A stretch of DNA of 64,000 nucleotides, taken from Chryseolinea sp. H1M3-3 (GTDB lineage Bacteria; Bacteroidota; Bacteroidia; Cytophagales; Cyclobacteriaceae). A model generated the notes under the pieces. That model did not search any database. It was not told the origin of the DNA and saw only the letters and a program-made list of their open reading frames with translations. Below, one piece after another: positions 25,796 through 34,627 of this stretch. Location of the stretch: contig NZ_JARKMY010000010.1 of assembly GCF_029360725.1 (NCBI RefSeq), forward strand, positions 700,431-764,430, written 5' to 3'. The position numbers were made by a program, and so were the translations under genes. Each line of letters begins with the position of its first letter. Positions within the stretch are counted from its first letter, which is position 1.

Positions 25796-26610
25796 TCCAA
25801 TTTTTTCAATTGGATATTTCTGAAATCAATGGGCTGGCCTTCACTTTGTAATGCGATGTAGCCGGATTTTAACGGTTTGCCTACCTGCCACAGCGTACTG
25901 TCGTATCCTTGCACCACGCCTCCTCCCATCGTTGGCTTGCTGTATTGCAAAACCGTGTCACCGTTAATAATATGCGTGATGAGAGAGTCGCCTAAAACAA
26001 TCAGTTCTGCTTTTACCCACTCATCTTTATCATAAGTTTTGGAAGAAGAATTCAAGCAATGACCATCATATATTTTTCCTTCATAGACTATTTCAGTGCC
26101 CGGTGAACACATGTTACCTGTGGGGCGAGGTTTGCCATCCCCCAGTCCAGCTAAAAATTGCATCTCGATAGAAATTGGCCAGTTTTGTTCTTTTAAAATG
26201 GTATTGGGATCCTGCGAATGATACATAACGCCACTGTTTAAGATTGTATAATCCGGAGCTCCCTTCTGCAATTCTCCTGTAAAGTGATATTCCAATTTTA
26301 AATGGAAGTGCGAGAAAGGTGTTTTATAATATAAGTGTGAAAACTGGTCGTTGAAGTCTTCATATTGATCGTATCTTACTTTAATGATACCATCTTCAAC
26401 ACGAAAGGTATTGCCAAAATTCACACCTGCATCATGATGGTGCACTTTAACAATCCAGTCATTCAAATCCTTGCCATTAAATAGTTGTATCCATTCCTCC
26501 GTTTTCTCTTCAGCGTCCCCTCCCGTTTTAGCATCTTTTGAAGTGCCGCAGGCGCTGAGGAACAAAACCAGCATGACAATTGAAAAGTAGTTTAACATAT
26601 GCATGTTCAT
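25792..26610 (-). CDS. DUF1080 (3-keto-disaccharide hydrolase-like) lipoprotein
   Basis: A 272-residue lipoprotein (signal ending LFLSAC, about residues 12-21) with one DUF1080 concanavalin-like domain: LFNGKDLNDWIVKV at the start, then PISIEMQFLAGLGDGKPR, GNMCSPGTEIVYEG and YIALQSEGQPIDFRNIQLK at the end. DUF1080 proteins include 3-keto-glucoside hydrolases and are common in Bacteroidota sugar metabolism. Three start codons (residues 1, 3, 5) are possible. A piece of a closely similar gene survives at 27520-27606 among the tandem repeats downstream, on the same strand. Confidence 0.88.
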   Translation of the reverse strand: MNMHMLNYFSIVMLVLFLSACGTSKDAKTGGDAEEKTEEWIQLFNGKDLNDWIVKVHHHDAGVNFGNTFRVEDGIIKVRYDQYEDFNDQFSHLYYKTPFSHFHLKLEYHFTGELQKGAPDYTILNSGVMYHSQDPNTILKEQNWPISIEMQFLAGLGDGKPRPTGNMCSPGTEIVYEGKIYDGHCLNSSSKTYDKDEWVKAELIVLGDSLITHIINGDTVLQYSKPTMGGGVVQGYDSTLWQVGKPLKSGYIALQSEGQPIDFRNIQLKKLD

Positions 26611-26745
26611 TCAATAGGTCGCGAAGGTACTATATGTTCACAGACAAGTCTAGCGAAGGCTAAACTTTTCGGAAATTTTGACCTTTACCTTCGATGGTTC
26701 GATGAACGCAATTCGTTATCTTTAATTCACATGTAAATTAGCCTT

Positions 26746-27483
26746 ATGAAACGGATTCTGTTGTTTGCAACACTTTTTCTTATGACCCTGAATTTGCAAC
26801 TGCTTGCTCAAGATGAAGTTGCTCAAGTGGTTGTTTATAGGATACCCGCGCATAGCCCTGTTAACAAAATGCCTTGGTATAATGATGTCTATCGCTTTTC
26901 AGATTTTCACTCTGGTACAGTTCTTTATGCATCACGGCGCAAAAACGCTGAAACCCTAAAATTGAATTACAATCTTTACTATGAAAAGATGGAGTGTATC
27001 AACGGGAAGGGAGACACAGTTTTATTAAAAACAGGTAAACTTAAATTTGTTAACATCGGCGGCAGGGATTTCCTCTTCGATAATGTTAAAGGTTTCATTG
27101 AGATCGTTGCTGATACACCTGTTGCTCTAGGCATAAAAACGTTTATGACTCAAATAACTATGGATTATATTATAGGAAAGGGTTGGGCTGCCGAGAACAA
27201 GACCAGTGGAATACTGGCAGGCCCGACCAGGACTTTTGAAGGAGTCTTTGACCTACGCACAAGTCCATCGATATATAGTCGTTACTACAAGAAAGACCTT
27301 GCCTTTTTCTTCATCGATCGTAAGACCAGTATACACAAAGCTGTCAAACCATCGATCCTGAAAATATTCGCACCATACGCTGAAAAAATCAATGAATACC
27401 TGGAAACAAATCCGGTTGATTTCAATCGTCAGGAGGATCTGATCAGGCTGCTAACGTTCTGTCACAACCTGACAAATTCATAA
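26746..27483 (+). CDS. Exported protein of unknown function, tandem copy 1 (intact)
   Basis: A 245-residue protein with a signal peptide (about 1-21, ending LLAQ) that I do not recognise. Conserved blocks shared with copies 2 and 3 are PAH-x-x-VNKMPWY, ASRRK-x-x-ETLKLNYNLYYEK, GDTVLLKT, KFV-x-IGG, FLFDNVKGFIEIV and the C-terminal PYAEKINEYLETNPVDFNRQEDLIRLL. It is the only undamaged member of the triplet and probably represents the ancestral form. The upstream region has a TTATCTTTAATT promoter-like block kept in all three copies. Confidence 0.8.
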   Translation: MKRILLFATLFLMTLNLQLLAQDEVAQVVVYRIPAHSPVNKMPWYNDVYRFSDFHSGTVLYASRRKNAETLKLNYNLYYEKMECINGKGDTVLLKTGKLKFVNIGGRDFLFDNVKGFIEIVADTPVALGIKTFMTQITMDYIIGKGWAAENKTSGILAGPTRTFEGVFDLRTSPSIYSRYYKKDLAFFFIDRKTSIHKAVKPSILKIFAPYAEKINEYLETNPVDFNRQEDLIRLLTFCHNLTNS

Positions 27484-27519
27484 TTGTTTTTACATTCTTC
27501 ACGATGTTTACTTACCAAA

Positions 27520-27606
27520 CTATACTTTTGTAAACTTTCCGCCGCCTCCTCCCAGCGTTGGCTTGTTGTATTGCAAAATCGTGTCTCCATTTACAATATG
27601 CGTGAT
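27520..27606 (-). pseudogene. Vestige of a DUF1080 gene
   Basis: Read on the minus strand this gives ITHIVNGDTILQYNKPT followed by LGGGG, against ITHIINGDTVLQYSKPT-MGGG in the intact DUF1080 gene at 25792-26610, then a short unrelated tail and a stop. The match stands upstream of copy 2, as the whole DUF1080 gene stands upstream of copy 1. It shows that the duplicated unit once included DUF1080 sequence. Confidence 0.75.
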
Positions 27607-27714
27607 GTTCACAAACAAAGTCCAGTGCTAAGTTTTTGGAAATTTTGATCGCTCTATTCGCTGGTTCAATGAACATTTTTCACTTATCTTTAATTAGCAC
27701 TTAAAGTTGAAGCT

Positions 27715-28454
27715 ATGAAAAGCATCCCGTTGTTTGCATTTCTATTGTTTACGATCCTGAATTTTTCAGCGTTTTCTCAGGATGAGGACGGTCAACAAAT
27801 TGTAGTTTACAAGGTGCCTGCGCATAACGCTGTTAATAAAATGCCCTGGTATAATGAGGTCTACCGATTTGCAGAGTTTCAACCTGGCACCGTTCTTTAT
27901 GCTTCCAGCCGCAAAGACACGGAAACCCTAAAATTGAATTACAATCTTACTATGAAAAGGTTGAATGGATCAACGAGCAGGGAGATACTGTCTTATTAAA
28001 AACCGGTAGACTTAAATTTGTTAACATCGGTGGGACGGCTTTCCTCTTCGATAATGTTAAAGGTTTTATTGAGATTGTCGCCGACGCACCAGTCGCTTTG
28101 GGTGTAAAAACTTTTATGGCTTCAGCAAAAATGGATTATGTTGTTGGAACGGGTTGGGTTGCCGAGTATGAGACCAGCGGAATACAGGCCAGTCCGAGTA
28201 GGACTTTTGAAGAAGGCTTTGACCTGCGCACGAGCCCCTCGGTATATGATCGTTACTATAAAAAAGACGTTTCCTATTTCTTCATCGATCGCAGAACCAG
28301 TGTACACAAAGCCATCAAACCTTCGGTTCTTAAACTATTCTCACCGTATGCTGAAAAAATAAATAAATACCTGGAAACAGATCCTGTTGATTTCAATCGT
28401 CAGGAAGACCTTATCAGACTGCTAAATTTTTGTCATAATCTGCGACATAACTAA
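27715..28454 (+). pseudogene. Exported protein of unknown function, tandem copy 2 (frameshifted)
   Basis: The 5' part (27715-27999) encodes the signal peptide and the first conserved blocks up to KLNYNL, then leaves frame. The rest continues in another frame to 28454 (an internal ATG gives 28098-28454) and keeps all later blocks, including FLFDNVKGFIEIV and the QEDLIRLLNFCHNL end. Copies 1 and 3 read AATCTTTACTATG or AACCTTTACTATG here; this copy reads AATCTTACTATG at about 27943-27954, one T fewer. Everything else is intact, so the change is recent or a sequence error. Confidence 0.85.
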
Positions 28455-28482
28455 ATGATCATGTTCTTTCTGATGTCTTTTT

Positions 28483-28584
28483 TTACTTGGCCTCAATAAT
28501 TTTATAAACTTTTCCAGTACTATATAGTAAAATCTTTTTGCTGTAATAGACCCACGGAGGTTTTGCCATCGTACCCTGCACCAC
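28483..28584 (-). pseudogene. Short minus-strand remnant between copies 2 and 3
   Basis: An open minus-strand stretch of 33 codons ending KVYKIIEAK and a stop at 28483. It starts with VVQG and about 20 bases similar to the GVVQGYD region of the DUF1080 gene. A related KVYKI ending occurs after copy 3 near 29350. Possibly another decayed piece of the duplicated unit; the similarity is short. Confidence 0.4.
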
Positions 28585-28656
28585 GCAAATTATGATCGCT
28601 ACATACTGATTCAATGGCGTTATTCATTATCTTTAATTACAGTTAAAATTAGCATT

Positions 28657-29313
28657 ATGAAAAGCATCCCGTTGTTCGCATTTACATTATATATGATCCT
28701 GAATTTCCCAATGTTTGCTCAGGATGAGGATGGCCAACAAATTGTCATTTATGAGGTACCTGCGAATATCGCGGTTAATAAGATGCCCTGGTATAAGGAC
28801 GTCTACCTATTTTCAGATTTCCAAGCTGGCACCGTTGTTTATGCTTCCAGGCGCAAAGACAATGAAACTCTCAAATTGAATTACAACCTTTACTATGAAA
28901 AGGTGGAGTGTATCAATAAGCAGGGAGATACTGTCTTGTTAAAAACCCAGAAACTTAAATTTGTTACCATCGGTGGCACACCTTTCCTCTTCGATAATGT
29001 TAAAGGCTTTATTGAGATTGTGGGTGACGCACCCGTCGCTTTGGGTGTAAAAACTTTTATGGTGGGAAATTTTGGCAATGACCTGCGCACGAGCCCATCC
29101 GCGTATGATCGTCGCTACATAAAAAATGTTTCCTATTTCTTCATCGATCGTAGAACCAGTGTACACAAAGCCATCAAGCCTTCGATCCTGAAACTATTCG
29201 CACCGTATGCTGAAAAAATCAATGAATACCTGGAAACAAATCCTGTTGATTTCAATCGTCAGGAGGATCTGATCAGGCTTCTAAACTTTTGTCATAGCCT
29301 GCGACATACATGA
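28657..29313 (+). CDS. Exported protein of unknown function, tandem copy 3 (internal deletion)
   Basis: A 218-residue paralog of copies 1 and 2, with signal peptide (about 1-21) and the same conserved blocks. It lacks about 27 residues between KTFM and DLRTSPS (residue about 135), where copy 1 has the MDYIIGKGW to GPTRTFEG region. The frame is kept, so the gene may be expressed, but the protein has lost a conserved loop. Function is unknown. Confidence 0.75.
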   Translation: MKSIPLFAFTLYMILNFPMFAQDEDGQQIVIYEVPANIAVNKMPWYKDVYLFSDFQAGTVVYASRRKDNETLKLNYNLYYEKVECINKQGDTVLLKTQKLKFVTIGGTPFLFDNVKGFIEIVGDAPVALGVKTFMVGNFGNDLRTSPSAYDRRYIKNVSYFFIDRRTSVHKAIKPSILKLFAPYAEKINEYLETNPVDFNRQEDLIRLLNFCHSLRHT

Positions 29314-29531
29314 TTGTATTACGTCATTCCGAATGTGTTACTTGGCAGCCATAAAATTTTATAAACTTTTTCGGAACTGTATGCCAGCACGGATAAAGTC
29401 TTGTTGCTGTCTTCATCAAAAGATGATAGACTCTCTGGAAGATTTGCTGCCGTAATCGGGTGCCAACTACGATATTTGAATGATTTACAATCACTTCTTC
29501 CGCCGAAATAGGGATTTCCTTAAGACTTATC

Positions 29532-29539
29532 TACCTTTG
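29532..29539 (+). promoter_or_regulatory. Probable -7 promoter element of the methyltransferase gene
   Basis: TACCTTTG, a full match to TAnnTTTG, 20 bp before the ATG at 29560. No convincing -33 box is visible. Confidence 0.45.
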
Positions 29540-29559
29540 CCCGCCTAAACCGCCTTGGA

Positions 29560-30369
29560 ATGATTAAGCTTATAATTTATGCACTCAAGCGTTTCGCTTG
29601 GTTTAAACGTCTAAATGCTAAAGTAACGTATGAGCTTTTGGCCAAACGTGTGCCGGCCGCAGAATGGCAGTTCATGAATTATGGTTACGTTCCAAATCCC
29701 AATGAAAAACCGATTGAGGTGCCTGAAGATCCGTCAATTCAAAAATATCCGTTACAAATGTATCATTACCTGGCACTGAAAACGGATCTTGGTGGAAAGA
29801 AAGTGCTTGAAGTGGGAAGCGGTCGTGGCGGTGGAGCAAAACACGTCGCAAGCGCACTTAAACCAGCATCCTATATTGGTATGGACCTCGCTCAAAACGC
29901 TGTCGACCTGGCAAACAAACTTCACCATGTTCCTAATTTAAAATTTATTCAAGGAAGCGCCGAGGAAATTCCTTTGCCCGACAATAGCGTCGACGTTGTT
30001 CTCAATGTGGAATCATGCCATGCTTATGGTTCTGTCGAAAAATTTATCAATGAAGTAAAACGGGTACTTAAGCCGAACGGCACATTTGCTTTGGTTGATT
30101 TTCGCGATGCGGATAAAATGTATGTACTCCGTCAGCAACTAAAAAATTCCGGACTTACCTGGATTGAAGAAGAAGATATTTCAAGCAATGTTGTTCGCGC
30201 AATTGAGGCAGAAGATGAAGTAAAGAAAGCTCGCATTAAAAAGTTGTTCCCACCCAAATGGCAAAAACTATTTGGAGAGTTTGCTGGAGTTGTAGGCTCA
30301 ACATTTCATACTAAAATGAAAAATGGCGTAAAAGTCTACCACAGGTTTGTCTTAAAAAAGCCTGCTTAA
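29560..30369 (+). CDS. SAM-dependent class I methyltransferase
   Basis: A 269-residue methyltransferase. Motif I is VLEVGSGRGGGAKHVA (about 87-102), followed by YIGMDLAQNAVDLA, GSAEEIPLPDNSVDVVLNVESCHAY and RVLKPNGTFALVDFRD. The N-terminal KYPLQMYHYLALKTDLGG and overall pattern resemble the phthiotriol/sterol-type lipid or small-molecule methyltransferases. The acceptor is unknown. It appears to be a single gene, with a possible terminator at 30388-30426. Confidence 0.85.
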   Translation: MIKLIIYALKRFAWFKRLNAKVTYELLAKRVPAAEWQFMNYGYVPNPNEKPIEVPEDPSIQKYPLQMYHYLALKTDLGGKKVLEVGSGRGGGAKHVASALKPASYIGMDLAQNAVDLANKLHHVPNLKFIQGSAEEIPLPDNSVDVVLNVESCHAYGSVEKFINEVKRVLKPNGTFALVDFRDADKMYVLRQQLKNSGLTWIEEEDISSNVVRAIEAEDEVKKARIKKLFPPKWQKLFGEFAGVVGSTFHTKMKNGVKVYHRFVLKKPA

Positions 30370-30387
30370 CGAAGTTAAACTTACCCA

Positions 30388-30426
30388 TAACCTTTAAGTT
30401 CAAGATTTAAGGTTTCACCTTTTTAT
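30388..30426 (+). terminator. Possible terminator after the methyltransferase gene
   Basis: AACCTT (30389-30394) can pair with AAGGTT (30409-30414), followed after five bases by TTTTTATTATTTATTTTTT. The stem is short. Confidence 0.45.
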
Positions 30427-30643
30427 TATTTATTTTTTAAGGGCGGTTTGAATGAAACAAGCTTAATAAAAAGGCCTTTGTTTTTAATTGAATAAAAAAT
30501 TACGCAACCGTTGGTTTCATTACATCTTCATTTCAGATATAAAATCTGAACATGGATACTCCCCCGCCAGAAAGCTCATATAGGTTAAGGTTGCAAGCCG
30601 CACTGGGTCTTGTAAATTCTTCACGTACTTAAATCATTACAAT

Positions 30644-30757
30644 ATGTTCCGAATAGCTTTTCTCATTGCATCCTTATGCATTTTCACGCTGATCGTGAAC
30701 GCGCTGATTATTCAATTAGATAATTACTTCAACAAGAAAAAACAAAGTAAGAAATGA
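30644..30757 (+). CDS. 37-residue single-span membrane peptide coupled to the SPFH gene
   Basis: A short ORF with ATG at 30644 and TGA at 30755-30757 that overlaps the next ATG (30754) in an ATGA. Residues about 3-25 are one hydrophobic membrane segment (FRIAFLIASLCIFTLIVNALII), followed by a basic tail NKKKQSKK that would face the cytoplasm. The overlap implies translational coupling with the SPFH protein, so a small membrane partner is a reasonable guess. No homolog is recognised. Confidence 0.65.
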   Translation: MFRIAFLIASLCIFTLIVNALIIQLDNYFNKKKQSKK

Positions 30758-32006
30758 CAACTATCCAAAACATGTTACCAATCACGAATTTTAAAAGAAC
30801 TATCGTTTTAGGTGTCCTCATCGTCTTCGCGCTCATTATGTTTTTAATGATCAATCCATTCTCATGGAATGACGCTGGAAACCGAACGGTGGTTGAAAGA
30901 ACTACCGGTGAACAGATCGTACAGTTCGCTCCGGGAATATTTTATGCAGGCTTTTTCGCTAAAGAAAAGGAATGGCCAAATCAAATCTCCGTTACATATC
31001 AGGCGGAAACGCCTACCATGGAGCTTGAAGACAATGGTATCGAAGTCGGTAAAATCCAAATACGATTTAGTGATGCGACCACGGCCGACGTAAAAGGAAT
31101 CACCCAGTATATACTTCCGTCAGACGAAAAGGAAATGATATTGATCCATAATACGCACCGTACACCAGTTTCATTGGTGCAAAAACGCTTGGCACCCTAT
31201 ACCAAGGAATGTTTGCAATCTTCTGCACAGTTGATGAGCAGTGAAAAACACTACGGTGGAGGGCGTGCGCAAATGGCTCAGGACTTCTTGGATCAGCTGA
31301 AAGACGGTGTATACTTACTTCGTACGGAGGAAAACCTGGTATACGACTCTCTTGAGAAGGAAAAGAAGCGCGTATATCAAACGGAAGTGCAGGTGGATAA
31401 GAAAACAGGACAGGCAAAGCGAAAAATATCTTCCATAAAAGAATACGGTATCACAGTAGCTGACGCGGCGATAACGGATGTAGACTATGAAGAAAAAGTT
31501 GACACTAAGCTGGTGAAGTCATCGATGCAGCAACAAAGCCGGCCATATCCAAACAAGAACTGATGACTGCGCAACAACAAACTTTAACAGCAAAAGCGAA
31601 AGGTGAACAAGCCCTTGTAGAAATAGAATATCAGCAAAAACAGGAACAAACAAAACAAGTGGTAGAAGCTGAAACTCGGGTGAAGGTCGCTGAACAAGAC
31701 CGTCTGCAACAAAAAATTGCGTATGAAGCAGCCATTTTAGAATCGAAGAAAATTAAAGAGTTGGCAGATGCTGAAGCGTATTCAAAATCAAAAATAATGC
31801 AGGCTGACGGCGCACTGGAAATGAAGCTGAAAGCACAGGTAGAGGTGCAACGGGTATGGGCCGATGCCTTTAGTAAGTATACTGGAGCCGTTGTGCCTCA
31901 ATTCCAAACAGGAGGCGGTGCAACAACCAATGGTGCGTTGAATTTTATGGATATTATGACAGCCAAAACTGCAAAAGATTTCGCGATAGAATTAAAACAA
32001 AAGTAG
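30754..32006 (+). pseudogene. SPFH/prohibitin-type membrane protein, frameshifted
   Basis: Two ORFs make one protein. 30754-31563 (269 residues) has a membrane anchor at about 16-35 and an SPFH-like domain (about 50-255). 31563-32006 (147 residues) is the coiled-coil, Ala/Glu/Lys/Gln-rich tail of such proteins. Around 31518 the first frame gives LVKSSMQQQ, while a -1 shift gives VIDAATKPAISKQELMTAQQQ, which joins the tail smoothly. A single base missing in the AAGTCATCG step (for example TCC to TC) explains the break. No slippery heptamer is seen, so programmed frameshifting is unlikely. The intact protein would be a roughly 417-residue scaffold of membrane microdomains. Confidence 0.8.
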
Positions 32007-32027
32007 ATTTAATCTCAACATGGATTT

Positions 32028-32054
32028 AAAGGGCGGACGAACTCCGCTCTTTTT
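32028..32054 (+). terminator. Terminator after the SPFH gene
   Basis: AGGGCGGA (32030-32037) pairs with TCCGCTCT (32043-32050, one G-U), loop of five, followed by TTTT. It lies 22 bp past the SPFH stop. Confidence 0.75.
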
Positions 32055-32224
32055 ATTTGTGTCTCTGCTAAGGAACAGATCTATAAACTCGTTCCGTGAC
32101 AAATTCGAGATTACCTTCTCCATATTTGGGACTATTTTTCTCCGAAAGCTTTCATTTAGCATGATTTTAAAGGGTTCATGTCCATGGCACGGTATTGACA
32201 ATATACCATGGAAACTGACCTGTT

Positions 32225-32434
32225 ATGAAACCTATATTCTTAATGTATTTTTCGCTCGTTGTTGTTAGCATGCTAATCTTTGCAGTCGTGTACACACTAT
32301 TCAAGGATATCGTTGAAGCGCATCCTGAGACTTTTTCTATCGGACTGGGGACATCACTACTTATTGGAATGTACGGCATGATGGACAACATTATTTCAAA
32401 TACCACACACGACAAATTACCGAAGTACGAATAA
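32225..32434 (+). CDS. Small two-span membrane protein
   Basis: A 69-residue protein with two hydrophobic segments (about 4-25 and 39-54) separated by an acidic loop (KDIVEAHPETFS). ATG at 32225. It is followed by a strong terminator (32468-32499), which supports a real gene. No family is recognised. Confidence 0.6.
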   Translation: MKPIFLMYFSLVVVSMLIFAVVYTLFKDIVEAHPETFSIGLGTSLLIGMYGMMDNIISNTTHDKLPKYE

Positions 32435-32467
32435 TTTTTTAAACCTGGTTTAAAGAGCCCATTTTTT

Positions 32468-32499
32468 AAAAAGGCTGCTGGCAACAGTGGCCTTTTTTT
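32468..32499 (+). terminator. Strong rho-independent terminator
   Basis: A thirteen-pair stem (32468-32480 with 32485-32497, including two G-U pairs) closed by a GCAA tetraloop and followed by T residues. It ends the small membrane protein transcript. Confidence 0.8.
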
Positions 32500-32652
32500 A
32501 TGTTTCTATGCTGAGACTATTAATCATCCATTGTGTGTAAACCAGTATCGTAAGGGTTAGACATCGTTATAAGCCGCTGTAATTTCATACGATGAAAAGA
32601 AATTTTTACGCGTAGTATAACCTTTCATGGCTAGAAAAGTTAGTAAGTCGTA

Positions 32653-32660
32653 TATCTTTG
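32653..32660 (+). promoter_or_regulatory. Probable -7 promoter element of lipoprotein gene
   Basis: TATCTTTG, a full match to TAnnTTTG, 35 bp before the chosen ATG at 32696. Its position after the upstream ATG at 32627 supports the downstream start. Confidence 0.45.
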
Positions 32661-32695
32661 CGTTCCAAAAAAATAAACAACTAAACTTTTTAAAC

Positions 32696-33259
32696 ATGAT
32701 CGGAAAAACAAAATTCTTTGCAGGCCTGGTAGGTCTTGTGTTACTGGTTCTGGTGGCTGGATGTAAGGACGATGATCCGCAACCCGCATTCGAATATCAA
32801 ACCCAAGGGTTTATTAAAGGGAAATTCACAGGTGTATCGAAAGACAATTCGTATACATTCAATGAGGATTTTAACTATTCACAATACAGCATCCTGTTTG
32901 GGGGCTTCGCTGAATACGAAATAAATGATGATGGAAGCTACTCAGTGCAACTATACCGGGCCAACTTTGCTAGCCTTGGTGCTGCTACCATCAGATTTGA
33001 ATTGGATAACGCCACTGACACAACGCCCGACAATGTGATAATCAGTTTCGAATACAATAAAGAGTTGAATGACAAATTCCTTACTTTCACTATGGAGTCG
33101 GATTTTGATAACACAACTACCGTGACGGACCTGACATTCGATTCAGGCACTGGTAGATTTAAAGGAAAATTCTCTTTGACTGGTGCTGATAATTCATCAG
33201 GTAAGAACGCATCGGTGACGGGAGAATTTGATCTCATCGCAAAAAGACCGGTGCAATAA
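32696..33259 (+). CDS. Lipoprotein of unknown function
   Basis: A 187-residue lipoprotein. The start at 32696 gives a canonical signal peptide (IGKTKFFAGLVGLVLLVLVAGC) with Cys at residue 20 and an acidic DDD stretch just after it, the Bacteroidota surface-lipoprotein export-like pattern. The mature part is beta-rich, with alternating Thr/Asp/Asn segments (FKGKFSLTGADNS). An upstream in-frame ATG (32627) adds 23 residues but spans the promoter-like element. Function is unknown; a terminator follows. Confidence 0.75.
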   Translation: MIGKTKFFAGLVGLVLLVLVAGCKDDDPQPAFEYQTQGFIKGKFTGVSKDNSYTFNEDFNYSQYSILFGGFAEYEINDDGSYSVQLYRANFASLGAATIRFELDNATDTTPDNVIISFEYNKELNDKFLTFTMESDFDNTTTVTDLTFDSGTGRFKGKFSLTGADNSSGKNASVTGEFDLIAKRPVQ

Positions 33260-33281
33260 CTTCTTGGATTGAATTGATTTT

Positions 33282-33319
33282 AAAAAAAGGGATGCAAAGT
33301 TTGTGTCCCTTTCTTTTTT
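33282..33319 (+). terminator. Terminator after lipoprotein gene
   Basis: AAAGGGATGCAAA (33286-33298) pairs with TTTGTGTCCCTTT (33300-33312, with G-U pairs) and is followed by CTTTTTTT. Confidence 0.75.
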
Positions 33320-33349
33320 ACCTTCGCTATAGAATATCACCCTGCTGCC

Positions 33350-34039
33350 ATGAAAAAAAAATCATTATTACTCTTAACTCTTGGCTTATGGTTCAATGCT
33401 CATGTCATTGCACAATCCGTTAATCTTTTTAACGGTAAAGATTTAAAGGGATGGCACATCGATGTCCCTGATATGGATAAAGATCCTCAGCTTAAAAGTC
33501 CCTTCATTGTGCGAAACGGTATGCTGGTCAGCTTAGGAACGCCTGGAGGCCATATTATTACTGATACGCAATACAAAGATTACCGGTTAGAGGCAAAATA
33601 TCGATTTGTAGGAAAGCCTGGAAATTGCGGAATATTGGTTCATGCCTCTACACCTCGCGCGTTGTATAGCATGTTTCCAAAGTCAATTGAAGTACAGCTC
33701 ATGCACGAAAATGCCGGCGATTTCTGGTGTATCGTGGAGGACATTCGTGTTCAAGACATGGAAAAAAGGAGAGGACCAAAAGAAGAATGGGGTGTTACAG
33801 AGGGTAAACAAAGACGAATAATTAATTTAACTGACGGCTCAGAAAAACCACTTGGAGAGTGGAATGATATTAAAATAGAGTGTTTGAATAACGCAATTAA
33901 GGTTTGGGTCAATGGCGACCTTGTAAATCACGGTTTTGATTGCACAGCGCAAAAAGGTCAGATCGCATTACAGGCCGAAGGGGCTGAAGTGGAATTTGAA
34001 AAGGTGACGTTAACACCAATTACAAAACTCACCGACTAG
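33350..34039 (+). CDS. Exported DUF1080 protein
   Basis: A 229-residue protein with a signal peptide (about 1-21, ending VIAQS) and one DUF1080 domain: NLFNGKDLKGWHIDVPD, YKDYRLEAKYRF, GNCGILVHAS, PKSIEVQLMHENAGDFWCI and the closing GQIALQAEGAEVEFEKVTLTP. It would act as a periplasmic glycoside-like hydrolase or sugar-binding protein. It is a second DUF1080 member in the window (the other is at 25792-26610), but shares only domain-level similarity with it. Single gene. Confidence 0.87.
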   Translation: MKKKSLLLLTLGLWFNAHVIAQSVNLFNGKDLKGWHIDVPDMDKDPQLKSPFIVRNGMLVSLGTPGGHIITDTQYKDYRLEAKYRFVGKPGNCGILVHASTPRALYSMFPKSIEVQLMHENAGDFWCIVEDIRVQDMEKRRGPKEEWGVTEGKQRRIINLTDGSEKPLGEWNDIKIECLNNAIKVWVNGDLVNHGFDCTAQKGQIALQAEGAEVEFEKVTLTPITKLTD

Positions 34040-34126
34040 GTTAGGGTTTGCCTGCTAAATCAGCAGTGGTTAAAAATTTTTAAAGGGAGTGGATAAAAAA
34101 TCCCTTAAACAATCTTATTTAAAATA

Positions 34127-34627
34127 TTACTTCGCAGCCGCAAGTAACTCGTTTGGATTGGTCGACGCCGGTACCATCGCAGAATTCTCTGTTGCTTCCT
34201 CAACAACAACGATTTGCATTGCTCTTTTCTTACTTACCCTGCTGGAGAGTTTGCTATTCTCAGATTCAGGCAAATAAGCATGGTCCATTTTACTAATCGC
34301 ATTTCCCAGCAATTCCAATTGAACCAAGCACAGCGATATCTTGTCAGCTTCAGCAGATTGTGGTACACCTGTTATGTTGAAACCCATTAATGATCCGTCA
34401 TTATTATATATATGAGTGTAACCAAGTGTTGGATATTTTACATGCGCCTCATGCAATTTCGTAGCAAGATCTTGAATTGATTCAACAGCAGTTGTGTATT
34501 CGGCCTGCGAATTAATTGTATATAAATGGGCAGTAGCTGGTGCTTGAGCGAACAAATTAAAACTTGCTAAAAGGCCTGCTGAGATCCCTAGTGCAATTAA
34601 CAATTTTTGTCTGATGGATGGTTTCAT
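34127..34627 (-). CDS. Exported hypothetical protein
   Basis: A 166-residue protein with a signal peptide (about 1-27, ending LFAQA). The remainder is mostly helical with one internal segment HIYNNDGSLMGFNITGVP that may be a hairpin. There are no recognisable motifs. A weak AAGGGA/TCCCTT hairpin at 34083-34106 lies between it and the convergent DUF1080 gene. Function is unknown. Confidence 0.65.
   Translation of the reverse strand: MKPSIRQKLLIALGISAGLLASFNLFAQAPATAHLYTINSQAEYTTAVESIQDLATKLHEAHVKYPTLGYTHIYNNDGSLMGFNITGVPQSAEADKISLCLVQLELLGNAISKMDHAYLPESENSKLSSRVSKKRAMQIVVVEEATENSAMVPASTNPNELLAAAK

Noticed and set aside
31500-31570. Programmed -1 frameshift in the SPFH gene
   Set aside because: There is no X-XXY-YYZ slippery heptamer or clear downstream structure at the shift point; a single-base deletion or sequencing error is simpler.
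32627-32695. Longer N-terminus for the lipoprotein at 32696
   Set aside because: It would place 23 residues before a canonical lipoprotein signal and run across a -7 promoter element.
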